From NIOZ-UU13 sp964653075 (GTDB taxonomy: Bacteria; Planctomycetota; Phycisphaerae; Sedimentisphaerales; Anaerobacaceae): a stretch of DNA of 56,133 nucleotides. Shown one piece after another: positions 24,920 to 34,835 of this stretch; the first letter of the stretch is position 1, and the number at the start of each line of letters is the position of its first letter. The position numbers and the translations under genes were made by a program. The DNA lies in the NCBI GenBank assembly GCA_964653075.1, contig CAZZAX010000019.1:1-56133 (forward strand). The letters are read 5' to 3'. Under the pieces are notes generated by a model. That model was given only the letters and a program-made list of their open reading frames with translations, did not search any database and was not told the origin of the DNA.

Positions 24920-27900
24920 ATGGAAAAGCTGAAACGTCACTCGACACTTCCCATACTATTCGTTACAGCTTTAATCATAGTATTTTGTGCGGGACAATCT
25001 GCAACCGCACAAGACGGATCTGCGGCTGAAATCGACCAGCTCAGTCTATTAGCCGAGATAGAGCTGATCACACCTTTAGGTACGGAGGTTGTGCAGTTAA
25101 GCGGTCCGGTGACACAACACGTCTATTTCGAGGGTTCGAACCATGGAGATGCTCAAGATGACGACGGCGACGGGTTGGATGAGGTAACAACAGAGATAGT
25201 GTCAATGAATCTGCAGGGTTCAAGTCCATCGCTGGGGCAGGTGAACTTTCGAGTTGTCCCCGACATGCCGTCGTTGGGCCAGATAACCGAACAAGTTAAC
25301 AACACGCCGGGTGTACTGGACCTTCCGCCGTTCACATCGGGCGGCACTGCCGACAGCTTTTTCGACGTGTTTGTTGAGGTTGAAGTACCCGGCATGGACC
25401 AAACTTTCGTAACGCTTGTTCCGAAACGGCTCATAGGTGTGATTACGCACAAACCGGCGGCGCCATGTGATTCCTATGAGAACGAGGACGAGACTCAGAT
25501 TTATGATTCCGACGGCAACCCAACCGGCTTCTTCATAGGCCCAATGAGGTTGCAAGGTATATGCGATGATGAATGCGACTGGAATCCTGATGATGCCCAT
25601 AAGATGCACTGGCCGCAACTGCCTGATCTCGGCGCTTCGGGTATAGACGTAGATATGTCCACACTCTTTTTTGCCGATGATTTCAGGTGTACGGCCACCG
25701 GCTCGGTCGATGATATTCATTTCTGGGGTTCGTTCCGTGATGATGTATTGCCCCCGAACGGGCCGGACAGTCTGATATTTGAAATCGCCATTTATGCGGA
25801 CATCCCGGCAACAGAGAACAGTTGGAGCATGCCGGGAGGTGTGCTCTGGAGCAAAACATTCGGCCCCGGCGAGTATTCCGTTAGAAAGCTTGATGACAGT
25901 CCGGAGGGCTGGTACGACCCGGCAAAGGAGCTTTATTTGCCTAACAATCACATGCAAGCTTACCAATATAACTTCTGTATCAAAGAAGGAGCCTTCATCC
26001 AGCAGGAAGGAACTATCTACTGGCTCAGCGTTAAGGAACTCAGACCCGAGGATGCAGATTATAGGTTCGGATGGAAAACAACTACTCATAAACTCAGATG
26101 GAATGACGCGGCCGTTTTCTTCTTTACAGAAAAACTTGTTTCGTTCCCGATGAAGTACCCTAAAGACCATGAGTACATGGGGGAATCACTTGACCTGGCA
26201 TTCGTAATTACCAAGGATGAAGAAGGCCCAGGGGAACACGACCTTGGCGATGCGCCGGACAGCTCGAACAGCTTTCCTGGGCAATCCATGCTGGCGTATC
26301 CGAGCGGAGTCATAGGGAACTACCCGACGGTTTACGAAATCGGCTCACCACCATACGGCCCGATTCACTGGCTGCCTCATGCTAAGTTTTATCTTGGGCA
26401 GACTGTTACTAACGAAATGGAGGCGGACATCGGATATGACGAGGACATCAAAAATAATCTCGTTCCGGCCGATGATTTATCCGACCTGGACGGGGGAGAT
26501 GACGGTGTCCGGCTCACACTGGTTCTGCCCGACTGTCAACTGACAACGTTCGATTACACGGTGACAGGTTTGGCTGCTGATTCCGCTACGGCTTATGTAA
26601 ATGTGTGGTTCGACTGGAATCGTGATGGTGACTGGGATGATACTATGGAATGCCCTGACGGTACTACCGTACCGGAATGGGCAGTTCCGAATCATCAAAT
26701 CCTCGTAAATCCAGGCACCTATACCTTAACTACACCCCGATTCATTTGCTGGCATCCGCAGACGGATGCAGAGCTGGATCCGGTTTGGATGCGAATAACG
26801 ATAGGAGAAATTCCTTTGTTGAGACTTGTGGATGCTCCGGCTTTGACCGGTGGTGCCGGACCGGCCGGCGGGTACGACTATGGTGAGACTGAGGACTACC
26901 TGATTTATCCGAGAAGAGAAGGCGAACCGCTAAAATACGACTGGGGTGATGCCCCGACCGGAACGGTCGCGGCAGGTTACCCGACACTGTCCTTTAACAG
27001 CGGCGCCAACCATGCGATCGCCGGTCCCTGGCTTGGTGATGAAAACGATCGTCCTGAAAGTGAGCCGGACGGTCAGCCGGATACTAATGCCCTCGGTGAT
27101 GACAATGATGTCAACGATGACGAAAACGGCGTTTCTTTCCCCACTCTTATTCCGGGCCAGCCGGTGAATTTAACGGTTGAGGTCAATGGCGGCGGCGGTA
27201 TTGTCCAGGGATGGATTGACTTTAACGGCGATATGACGTGGGATGCATCTGAAAAGATATACGATGGTTTCCTGCCTGCCGGCAGCCACGCAATATCGAT
27301 TTCTGTGCCGATCAGCACTTTATCTGGACAGACTTTCGCACGATTCCGAATAAGTAAACAGGGCGGTTTAAGCCCCAAAGGCCCGTCCCCTGACGGTGAG
27401 GTCGAGGACCACGAGGTTTTTGTGGAGAGCCAGCCACAAGTAACAACCAGATCAGTCAGCGCTACCCAGTGTCCGGTTGCACAAACGCAATGCCCAGCCA
27501 CGGCGACTGTGTGCCCGGCAAGTGACACCCAGTGTCCGCCTGTTAAAACCCGGTGCCCGGCTGCAGCGACAACATGTCCGGCAGTTCAAACTCAGTGCCC
27601 GGCCGCGGCAACATCATGTCCCGCTGTTCAAACTCAGTGCCCGGCTGCAGCGACAACATGCCCTCCTGTTCAAACTCAGTGCCCGGCCGCAGCGACAACA
27701 TGCCCTCCTGTACAAACCCGGTGTCCGGCAGTAGAGACCGAATGTCCCCCAGAGCCTACAAAATGTGAAATTCTGCCGACTCAGTGTCCAGCAGAGACAA
27801 GGTGTCCCGCTCTGGAGACTCAGTGCCCGGTTGCGGAAACACTGTGTCCACCTTTGGAGACTCGATGTCCGGCAGTAGAGACAGAATGTCCGCCTTCGGA

Positions 27901-29270
27901 GACAAGATGCCCGCCTGTACCGACAAAGTGCCCGCCTGTACCGACTCGTTGTCCGGGAGGAGATACCCAATGTCCCGTATCTGAGACAAGGTGCCCACCA
28001 GAGCCTACGAAGTGTCCACCTGTACCAACTCAGTGTCCAGTGGTAGAGACTGAATGCCCGCCCACAGAGACAAAGTGCCCACCTATGGAGACTGAATGTC
28101 CGGCTTCTGAGACAAGGTGCCCGCCTTCGCGGACAACTTGTCCGCCTGTACCGACTCAGTGTCCCGATGATCCGACACGATGTCCCCCGTCTGATACTCA
28201 GTGCCCGGCAGTGGAGACCGAATGTCCGCCTTCGGAGACAAGATGCCCGCCTGTACCGACAAAGTGCCCGCCTGNNNNNNNNNNNNNNNNNNNNNNNNNN
28301 NNNNNNNNNNNNNNNNNNNNNNNNNNNNNNNNNNNNNNNNNNNNNNNNNNNNNNNNNNNNNNNNNNNNNNNNNNAGTGTCCCGATGATCCGACACGATGT
28401 CCCCCGTCTGATACTCAGTGCCCGGCAGTAGAGACCGAATGCCCGCCCACAGAGACAAAGTGCCCACCTATGGAGACTGAATGTCCGGCTTCTGAGACAA
28501 GGTGCCCGCCTTCGCGGACAACTTGTCCGCCTGTACCGACTCAGTGTCCCGATGATCCGACACGATGTCCCCCGTCTGATACTCAGTGTCCGGCAGTAGA
28601 TACTGAATGTCCACCTTCAGACACACGTTGTCCAGGCGCAACGACCAGTTGTCCGGTAGTAATAACGAGATGTCCGACGACATCTACGAAGTGTCCGGTC
28701 GTAGAAACACAATGTCCAGCTATGAATACTGCATGCCCGCCTCAGCAGACACAGTGCCCAACAGCAAATACTCAGTGTCCCCCTTCGAAGACGCAGTGCC
28801 CAACATTAGATACTCAATGTCCCACATCTGATACACGGTGCCCTGTCTCGAAGACAATATGTCCGTTCTCGGAAACAAATTGCCCGACGGTGGAGACAAA
28901 GTGTCCGCCAACAGAGACCCAATGTAACCAGGTAGATACGAAGTGTCCACCGGATGTGCCGACAAAATGCCCTGTTGTTCCGACGGAGTGTCCCCCAGAG
29001 CCGACATGGTGTCCTAAGGAAGATACCATGTGTCCCTCATTGCGGACCCACTGCCCAACAGTAAGTACTCTATGTCCCCCATCTGATACACAGTGTCCTG
29101 TTGTGGAGACTGAGTGCCCAGTCGATCCGACTAGAGCTTGTCAGAGAGTTCTTGGTAGTCCGGGACTAATAGAGGGGACAAGGAACTTTCTTATCACGGC
29201 GCAATGTCCGGCGATAGATGCGCAGTGCCCCACTGTTGTGCCAAAGCTCTTGTTGGCAAAGGCGCCATGA
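24920..29270 (+). CDS. Very large secreted protein: two GEVED domains plus >=75 Cys-Pro heptads (broken by assembly gap)
   Basis: Start ATG 24920 after AAAGGAGGAAAG. Seen: signal peptide (1-31, ending SATAQ); a beta-rich region; a planctomycete-type module at ~230-420 (FFADDFRCTATGSVDDIHFWG, then FCIKEG...IYWLSV); GEVED domain 1 (~440-663, with WFDWNRDGDWDD and YDYGETEDYLIYP) and GEVED domain 2 (~672-834, with WIDFNGDMTWD and DGEVEDHEV). From residue 849 the protein is heptads T-x-C-P-x-x-x: 39 before the gap and 36 after. A 47-residue tail follows with two more C-P pairs. The gap of 100 N shifts the frame; the two sides join only if the true missing length is a multiple of 3, so I call one gene. 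Probably an extracellular, heavily disulfide-linked or metal-binding fibre. The function is unknown. Confidence 0.8.
27464..29129 (+). repeat. 21-bp tandem repeat encoding T-x-C-P-x-x-x heptads
   Basis: 75 visible units of 21 bp; almost every unit keeps Thr at 1, Cys at 3 and Pro at 4. Rare deviations: one 6-residue unit (TQCPAE), one 8-residue unit (TKCPPDVP), and units with C-E or C-N instead of C-P. A higher-order period of eight units (168 bp) is seen, for example CCCGATGATCCGACACG at 28380 and again at 28548. Confidence 0.95.
28275..28374. other. Assembly gap (100 N)
   Basis: Exactly 100 N, a placeholder length. It lies inside the heptad array, where an eight-heptad block is repeated almost exactly, so the assembler probably could not cross it. 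The frame is preserved only if the true gap is a multiple of 3. Confidence 0.99.
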
Positions 29271-29349
29271 CGTTCGGGATAATAAAACAAAAGCATATTT
29301 TTGTTGGCGACTCTTGAGAGCATAAGCTTGTTCACTGGTTTGCCGGGAC

Positions 29350-29371
29350 TTATCTGTTTTAAAACAGATAA
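29350..29371. promoter_or_regulatory. Perfect 22-bp palindrome, possible operator
   Basis: TTATCTGTTTT followed by its exact reverse complement AAAACAGATAA, in the 258-bp gap between the heptad gene and the membrane-protein pair. There is no T-run on either side long enough for a terminator, so an operator or a weak hairpin is more likely. Confidence 0.4.
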
Positions 29372-29528
29372 ACACTCATCTTGTATTTTGGCGCCGGTAT
29401 CACATGAAAGGTATGGTAACATATCTTCAAGTAAAGATGACAATCCATATATCAATTCATTGAATCATTAGTCCGGCATACAAATTTTTCTTATTGCACG
29501 GGATATGATATGAGATATAATCCCCCGA

Positions 29529-32165
29529 GTGGTTCGAAACGGGCAAAGAAAATCTGAAGAATTAACCACCGACTGTCCAGCGGGTGCATCAACGGCGCTG
29601 GGTCTTTTAATCGCGGCGACAGCCGGTCTTGCTGCCGCCTGGATTGTGGCCGGCTCGACGGGATTATTAGCGCATCCGTTACGGCGGGCGCTGACGTTGG
29701 CGGCTTTGGGCGTTGCCATTTTCGCGCCGCGTCCTTTCCCCTGGCGCGGGAGCAAAGGCCTTTTTGCTTTGCTGGCGACGGCTGGTCTTGCCGCATACAT
29801 GACAGCCTCGTCCCTGCCGGTCATTAATGTCATGGGCGTCTCATTTGTTCTGGCATCTCTTGCCGTCACCTTCCGTGGGCAGGCGAAGAAGATGCTGTGC
29901 ATCGTGTCTGCTGCTGTTGCGGTCTTTGGCTTATATCGCATGGCCTGCACAAGTATCCCTTTTGTCTGGTCAATGGCCGATGCGCTTGGCCGTGCTATTG
30001 GAAACGCAGGAGGTCTTATCAGTGCTCAAGCTGTGTATGTAGGGGCCACATTTGCCGGCCTCGATTGCCTGGTCCTTATGATTGTGCTTTGGATTCTCTG
30101 GCTTGCGTCCGGCCCGCCTCCGAGGAAAAAAAGGGCGCTCTATGGTTTTGCGGCAATCCTCGGCAGTCACATCTGTTATCTAATTGTATTGTCATATGTC
30201 CCACAGATACTTGCCGGGGTGGCCGAGCCTGCCGAACAAACAGGCTGGTCCTGGGGGGTTCTGTTCCATAAAGCCATACCGTGGAACCTGCCCCTGTTGG
30301 CTTGTGTGATACACCTGATAATTGTCTCAGCTATGTTCAGGTGGTCTGCCGGGCCTGTGGAAAGTGAGCCGAATTTTACGAAAGCTTCTGTGGCCCATAA
30401 CAGGGCCCAAAATATTCTGCGGTACGGGGTTCCTGCTCTGGCAATCATATTGCCTGTTATAATTGCGCTTTATCCGGGAAAATCTGATCTCCAGGGTGAA
30501 AAGATCGTTTTCTATGAGAAAGGATTCCTCAACTGGCTTAAACCAGCGCACGGCCAATATGGCAGACTATCGAGCGGAATGTATGGGATGCTTCCGGTCT
30601 TTATTGAAAGCCTTGGAGCCAGCAGTCTTATATCGGCTGATTTGTCGGAAAAAGACCTGCAGGACGCTGATGCTTTAGTACTGCTTTTTCCCGATGAGCC
30701 CTGGGCCGAGGGTCAGTTGGAACGGATATGGGATTTTGTACGTCGGGGCGGTTCGCTTCTGGTAATGGGTGAGCACACTACCCGTGATGAGAACGGAAGC
30801 AACCGTTTCAATGAAGTGCTGGAGCCGACTTCGATACGAGTCGAGTTCGATTCGGGCACATTTACCGTAGGCGGCTGGCTGCAGTCATATGAGGCAATTG
30901 CCCACCCGGCGACGACAGGTGTCCCTGACGACCGCAATCAGTTTGGCGTGGTTATTGGCGCTTCTCTCGAAACAAGCCCGCCGGCGCGTCCATTGTTGGT
31001 CGGACGGTGGGGATGGTCGGACATGGGAGATGAAGGAAGCGGCCGGGCAATGATGGGCAACGGCCTATATGATTCAGGCGAAAAGCTTGGCGATTTGGTT
31101 CTCGCAGCCGAACAGCCCCTGGGCAAAGGACGCGTCATAGCATTTGGTGACACATCCGGCCTGACGAACGGCATCAACGTCAGCTCGCATGTTTTCACCT
31201 CGCGGCTTTTCGGCTACCTGGCCGGAGGCAGGGCAAACGCGCACCCTATATGGCGGCAGCTTCTCGGTATATTGGGCTGTGGACTTCTCATAGGTCTTTT
31301 GGCCCGGCACACTGGCGAGGGCAGGCTTATTTTGGTGACATTATGCCTGGCAGGCTCACTTGCCGTCTGTACTTCAATCAGCCGCAGCGCCGGTGAGATA
31401 CTTCCCGACGGGGTCTATAAATTACCGAACAACCTGGCCTACATTGACACATCTCACCTGGAAGCAAACAGCGGGGAGTCCTGGCGTCCTGACGGTATCG
31501 GGGGATTTATTCTTACACTTATGCGGAACGGATATCTTACCCTTTCTCTTCCTGAGCTGACGGCCGAGCGGCTCGTACGTTCAAACCTTTTGGTATCGGT
31601 TGCGCCTTCCCGAAGTTTTTCGGAGACGGAACAAGCTGCGATAAGAGAGTTCGTGCTTAACGGCGGGACATTCATTCTTATGGCGGGACTGGACGAGGCG
31701 GGCTCCAGCAGCTCACTGCTTTCGATGCTTGGCTTTAGTATCGGCAATCCGGGGCCGAATCCCGTTGAACCCGAAGCTATGGGGCACTTCAAGTCTCCGT
31801 ATCTAAGCTCAGGAGACCAACGTGTCCATGTTCGCTTTCACGCGGCCTGGCCCGTCGCTTGTAACGACCCAGACGCCCGAGTGATTGCATACGGGCACAA
31901 CAATTTGCCGGTCATAATTTTACGTCAGCTTGGGTCAGGGAAGGTTGTGGTCATTGGGGACACATGCTTTGCTGCCAACAAAAATCTCGAATGGGAAGGA
32001 GGAGAACCGTTCGAAGGTATGCGGGAGAACGCCGACTTCTGGCGATGGTTCATCACGCAGCTTCGAGACCAGGAAATGTGGATTCCTCCCGCACTGCAAA
32101 GCCGGCCTGAATCCGCAAATAACGGGACAGTGCAGGATAAATCGAGTCAGGAGGTTGCAAATTGA
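29529..32165 (+). CDS. Multi-TM protein with two GATase1-like (DUF4350-like) ectodomains
   Basis: 878 residues from a GTG at 29529 (no clear SD; a later start is possible). Seen: about eight membrane segments in the first ~310 residues, then an extracytoplasmic alpha/beta domain (~320-560) with DADALVLLFPDEPW and RRGGSLLVMGEHTTRDENGS, two further membrane segments (~575-620), and a second similar domain (~685-860) with EFVLNGGTFILMAGLDE and GSGKVVVIGDTCF. The 'hD-x-h-h-h ... GG-x-L-h-h-x-G-E' pattern is the class-I glutamine-amidotransferase-like fold of DUF4350/GldG-type proteins, without a catalytic Cys. Overlaps the next gene at TTGA. Confidence 0.7.
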   Translation: MVRNGQRKSEELTTDCPAGASTALGLLIAATAGLAAAWIVAGSTGLLAHPLRRALTLAALGVAIFAPRPFPWRGSKGLFALLATAGLAAYMTASSLPVINVMGVSFVLASLAVTFRGQAKKMLCIVSAAVAVFGLYRMACTSIPFVWSMADALGRAIGNAGGLISAQAVYVGATFAGLDCLVLMIVLWILWLASGPPPRKKRALYGFAAILGSHICYLIVLSYVPQILAGVAEPAEQTGWSWGVLFHKAIPWNLPLLACVIHLIIVSAMFRWSAGPVESEPNFTKASVAHNRAQNILRYGVPALAIILPVIIALYPGKSDLQGEKIVFYEKGFLNWLKPAHGQYGRLSSGMYGMLPVFIESLGASSLISADLSEKDLQDADALVLLFPDEPWAEGQLERIWDFVRRGGSLLVMGEHTTRDENGSNRFNEVLEPTSIRVEFDSGTFTVGGWLQSYEAIAHPATTGVPDDRNQFGVVIGASLETSPPARPLLVGRWGWSDMGDEGSGRAMMGNGLYDSGEKLGDLVLAAEQPLGKGRVIAFGDTSGLTNGINVSSHVFTSRLFGYLAGGRANAHPIWRQLLGILGCGLLIGLLARHTGEGRLILVTLCLAGSLAVCTSISRSAGEILPDGVYKLPNNLAYIDTSHLEANSGESWRPDGIGGFILTLMRNGYLTLSLPELTAERLVRSNLLVSVAPSRSFSETEQAAIREFVLNGGTFILMAGLDEAGSSSSLLSMLGFSIGNPGPNPVEPEAMGHFKSPYLSSGDQRVHVRFHAAWPVACNDPDARVIAYGHNNLPVIILRQLGSGKVVVIGDTCFAANKNLEWEGGEPFEGMRENADFWRWFITQLRDQEMWIPPALQSRPESANNGTVQDKSSQEVAN

Positions 32166-34741
32166 AACGGGCCTGGATTGGCTTAGCGTTATTGAGTTCT
32201 TCGTGGCTGTTTGGACTTAGCTACTACCACAGCGCCCGGTGGCTGGTCTGGGCGGTACTTGTATTGGCCGGGATTGCATTGCTAATTGGAGTGGACATTC
32301 GCAGGCCGATAGCCATCGAGTCAACAGCCGCCGCCGCGTTGTTACTGCCTGCTGTCTTTCTGGCCCCGTGGCCATACCGTATGGCCCTATTGCTTGTCTT
32401 TGCCGGCCTTGTGCTTGGCGTCTTACCGATTCCCCGCCGGTGGCCCGGGGTTCTTGCCTCCTCGCTCATATTAGGGGGAGTCATCCTTACTGTACAATCA
32501 CTTGGTATTCTCGGTTACGAATATGTCACTGCAAGGTCACATGAGCTTCCGTGGCCCTGGCCCGGTCTGCTTTATGCGATTTCACGTCTGTTGGGTATCC
32601 GGGCGGGATTGGCCGGTACAAATCTTGCATTATACACTCCGAGAAATTCACACTGTCTTGGGGCTACCTGGGAGCTGCTGTTAGACCCCCTTACTTTAAC
32701 TTTCATATTCGGCGGGATTGTCATGCTCTGTATCTGCAAACCCGCAAGCCGGCCTTCGTCTGTGCCGGAAGAAGAACCTTTGCAGGCAGGCAAACAAATT
32801 TCCCGCCTGGGAAAACGTTTGGCAGCTTTTGTCATATTGATTGTCGCCTGGCTGCCCGTACGCACGGCCATATTAATATCGATTTTTATGCATCGGGCAC
32901 TTCGTACTGGGTATGATGAAGAATTGGTTTTAATAAACCAATTCTGGAATCCCTGGCTGCTGATGGTTTTTTTGCTGGGGCCGATTCTTCTTAGCCTGCG
33001 GTTCATTCACACGCCGTTTGGTGGACAACAGGTATTGGTTTCGAAACAAAGTATAAAGCTTAATAGAAGTCTTGGTACAATAGTGCTGGCTATTGCAGGA
33101 AGCTTCATGTTGATTATGGGCATGCTGTTGGATGTGCCGGGACGGCGCAAAGAGGGCAGGGTTTGGGTCGATGAATATCACTCGACCTGGGAACCGACCG
33201 ATAAGCCCTTTGATACACAATGGTACGGGCATGACTCCGGATACAACTATTACTGTATCTACGATTACATTTCACATTTCTATGATACTGCCCGCCTTAA
33301 GACTGCTATCGACGATGCGGCTCTTATGAATTGTGATGTTCTTGTCGTCAAGGTTCCGACCGAACGATACGAACAGAAAGAAATATCAGCAATAGAGCGA
33401 TTTGTCGAACGTGGCGGGGGGCTGCTGCTCATCGGCGAGCACACAAACGTTTTTAATACAGGCACACATATAAATGATATAGCAAAAGTTTTCGGTTTCA
33501 GCTTTCGTTACGATTGTTTATTCGGTATCGATACGGTTTTTACTCAACTTTATAATCCGCCGTTAGTGCCACATCCGATAGTCCAGGACATGCCGCCGCT
33601 CGACTTTGCGGTTTCCTGCTCCATCAGCCCGGGGCTAAGCCCCGGCCGGGCGGCCATTCGTTCGACTGGCCTGAAAAATCTTCTGGCTGATTATCACGCG
33701 AGCAATTTCTATCCCCAGGTCGAAGACAATGCCCAGATGCGGTATGGAGCTTTCGTTCAATTATGGACAGCTCATCGCGGCGCCGGCCGGGTTGCAGCTT
33801 TTACCGATTCGACAATCTTTTCCAATTTCGCAACGTTCGAGCCCGGAAAGGCCGAGTTAATGCTTGGTATGCTCGAATGGCTTAATCACCGCAACAGTCC
33901 TTACCCTTTACGATTATTTCTAATTGTTTTGGGGCTTCCACTTCTTGCTGCCGGACTTGTGTTGTGGCACGGGCTTCCAGCCCGTGAAAACACGGCCAAG
34001 AGGGCCGTGCCACGGAATGTGGCCTGGTTGGTTGTAATCTGTTCGGTGGTGTTCGGCTTCTCGATTGCAGCAGCGGCTGCAAGAGCAATTCATCAACGTT
34101 CCTTGAGCCTTCCAAAGGCGGTTCGGCCGATGGTTCAAGTTATGATTGATCGTACTGTCTGTAACGGACCTCTGTCAAAGAGCGGATTCATCTCCGGAAA
34201 GAAGGACGGTTTCGGGATTTTCGAACGGTGGATATTGCGCCTTGGTTACTTTACATCCCGCAGGCGCGGCACCGATGCACTAACCGGTGACCTTATAGTG
34301 TTTTTAGACCCTAATCAGACTGTAACGAATGATTTCCGCGAGGCGCTGGTCAATTATGTCGAACTGGGCGGTAAAGCACTCATTCTGGACTCTCCGGCAA
34401 ATATCGGTTCAACCGCAAACAGCCTGCTGTATCCGTTCGGGCTGACTGTGAGTCCAAACATGCAGCTTAGGGGCCGGTTGAAAGCGCCGGAGAATTGGCC
34501 TGTGATACAAATAGACTCAACCTGTGAAATCAAGGGAGGGGAACCGGTGGCGACGGTGACAAACGTACCGGTGATCGCAAGGGCAACTTACGGCAGGGGA
34601 ACGGTTACCGTCGTCGGGTTCGGCTCGCGATTTGCAGATGCCTATATGGGCGTCACAGGTGACGTCGTGCCCGATGACGAGCTGAGGAAGGTGTTCGACG
34701 TACAGTTTGCGGTATTGAAGGATGTTGTTTCGGGACCGTAA
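32162..34741 (+). CDS. Paralogous multi-TM protein with GATase1-like ectodomains
   Basis: 859 residues from TTG 32162, which overlaps the upstream TGA (TTGA) so translation is coupled. Same plan as its neighbour: N-terminal membrane segments (to ~310), an ectodomain (~330-580) with CDVLVVKVPTERY and RGGGLLLIGEHTNVFN, further membrane segments (~595-640), and a second ectodomain with TGDLIVFLDPNQ and ELGGKALILDSPAN (~700-850). Residues ~601-617 are encoded by a 50-bp interspersed repeat (33964-34013), between the last TM segments, without breaking the frame. Coupled expression and equal architecture suggest a heteromeric complex. Confidence 0.7.
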   Translation: MKRAWIGLALLSSSWLFGLSYYHSARWLVWAVLVLAGIALLIGVDIRRPIAIESTAAAALLLPAVFLAPWPYRMALLLVFAGLVLGVLPIPRRWPGVLASSLILGGVILTVQSLGILGYEYVTARSHELPWPWPGLLYAISRLLGIRAGLAGTNLALYTPRNSHCLGATWELLLDPLTLTFIFGGIVMLCICKPASRPSSVPEEEPLQAGKQISRLGKRLAAFVILIVAWLPVRTAILISIFMHRALRTGYDEELVLINQFWNPWLLMVFLLGPILLSLRFIHTPFGGQQVLVSKQSIKLNRSLGTIVLAIAGSFMLIMGMLLDVPGRRKEGRVWVDEYHSTWEPTDKPFDTQWYGHDSGYNYYCIYDYISHFYDTARLKTAIDDAALMNCDVLVVKVPTERYEQKEISAIERFVERGGGLLLIGEHTNVFNTGTHINDIAKVFGFSFRYDCLFGIDTVFTQLYNPPLVPHPIVQDMPPLDFAVSCSISPGLSPGRAAIRSTGLKNLLADYHASNFYPQVEDNAQMRYGAFVQLWTAHRGAGRVAAFTDSTIFSNFATFEPGKAELMLGMLEWLNHRNSPYPLRLFLIVLGLPLLAAGLVLWHGLPARENTAKRAVPRNVAWLVVICSVVFGFSIAAAAARAIHQRSLSLPKAVRPMVQVMIDRTVCNGPLSKSGFISGKKDGFGIFERWILRLGYFTSRRRGTDALTGDLIVFLDPNQTVTNDFREALVNYVELGGKALILDSPANIGSTANSLLYPFGLTVSPNMQLRGRLKAPENWPVIQIDSTCEIKGGEPVATVTNVPVIARATYGRGTVTVVGFGSRFADAYMGVTGDVVPDDELRKVFDVQFAVLKDVVSGP
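33964..34013. repeat. GTGGCACGG-flanked palindromic repeat inside a coding sequence
   Basis: GTGGCACGGGCTTCCAGCCC..., with CACGGCCAAGAGGGCCGTG next and GTGCCAC at the right end: two adjacent hairpins inside inverted GTGGCAC ends, as at 21347-21452. The encoded peptide (WHGLPARENTAKRAVPRN) lies between two hydrophobic segments of the membrane protein. Confidence 0.75.
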
Positions 34742-34835
34742 TAAATTTGAAGCTGTACGAAGCCTGTTTAGATAAAATACCCCTGCTTTACAAATCGTTT
34801 AACAAGGGAAACGGTAAGTTCCGCCGGAAGTCATT

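Noticed and set aside
27477..29031. Several long frames on both strands within the heptad array
   Set aside because: Shadows of the 21-bp repeat in other frames.
27464..29129. CRISPR array
   Set aside because: The 21-bp units have no spacers; they are in-frame coding heptads.
29141..29455. 104-codon minus-strand frame opposite the heptad gene's tail
   Set aside because: TTG start, no SD, overlaps a real gene; kept only as part of a finding.
32162..33010. Exosortase/archaeosortase resemblance of the TM blocks in the membrane pair
   Set aside because: A few residues line up by eye (Arg in a late TM, hydrophobic layout), but the Cys-Arg-His order is not convincing.
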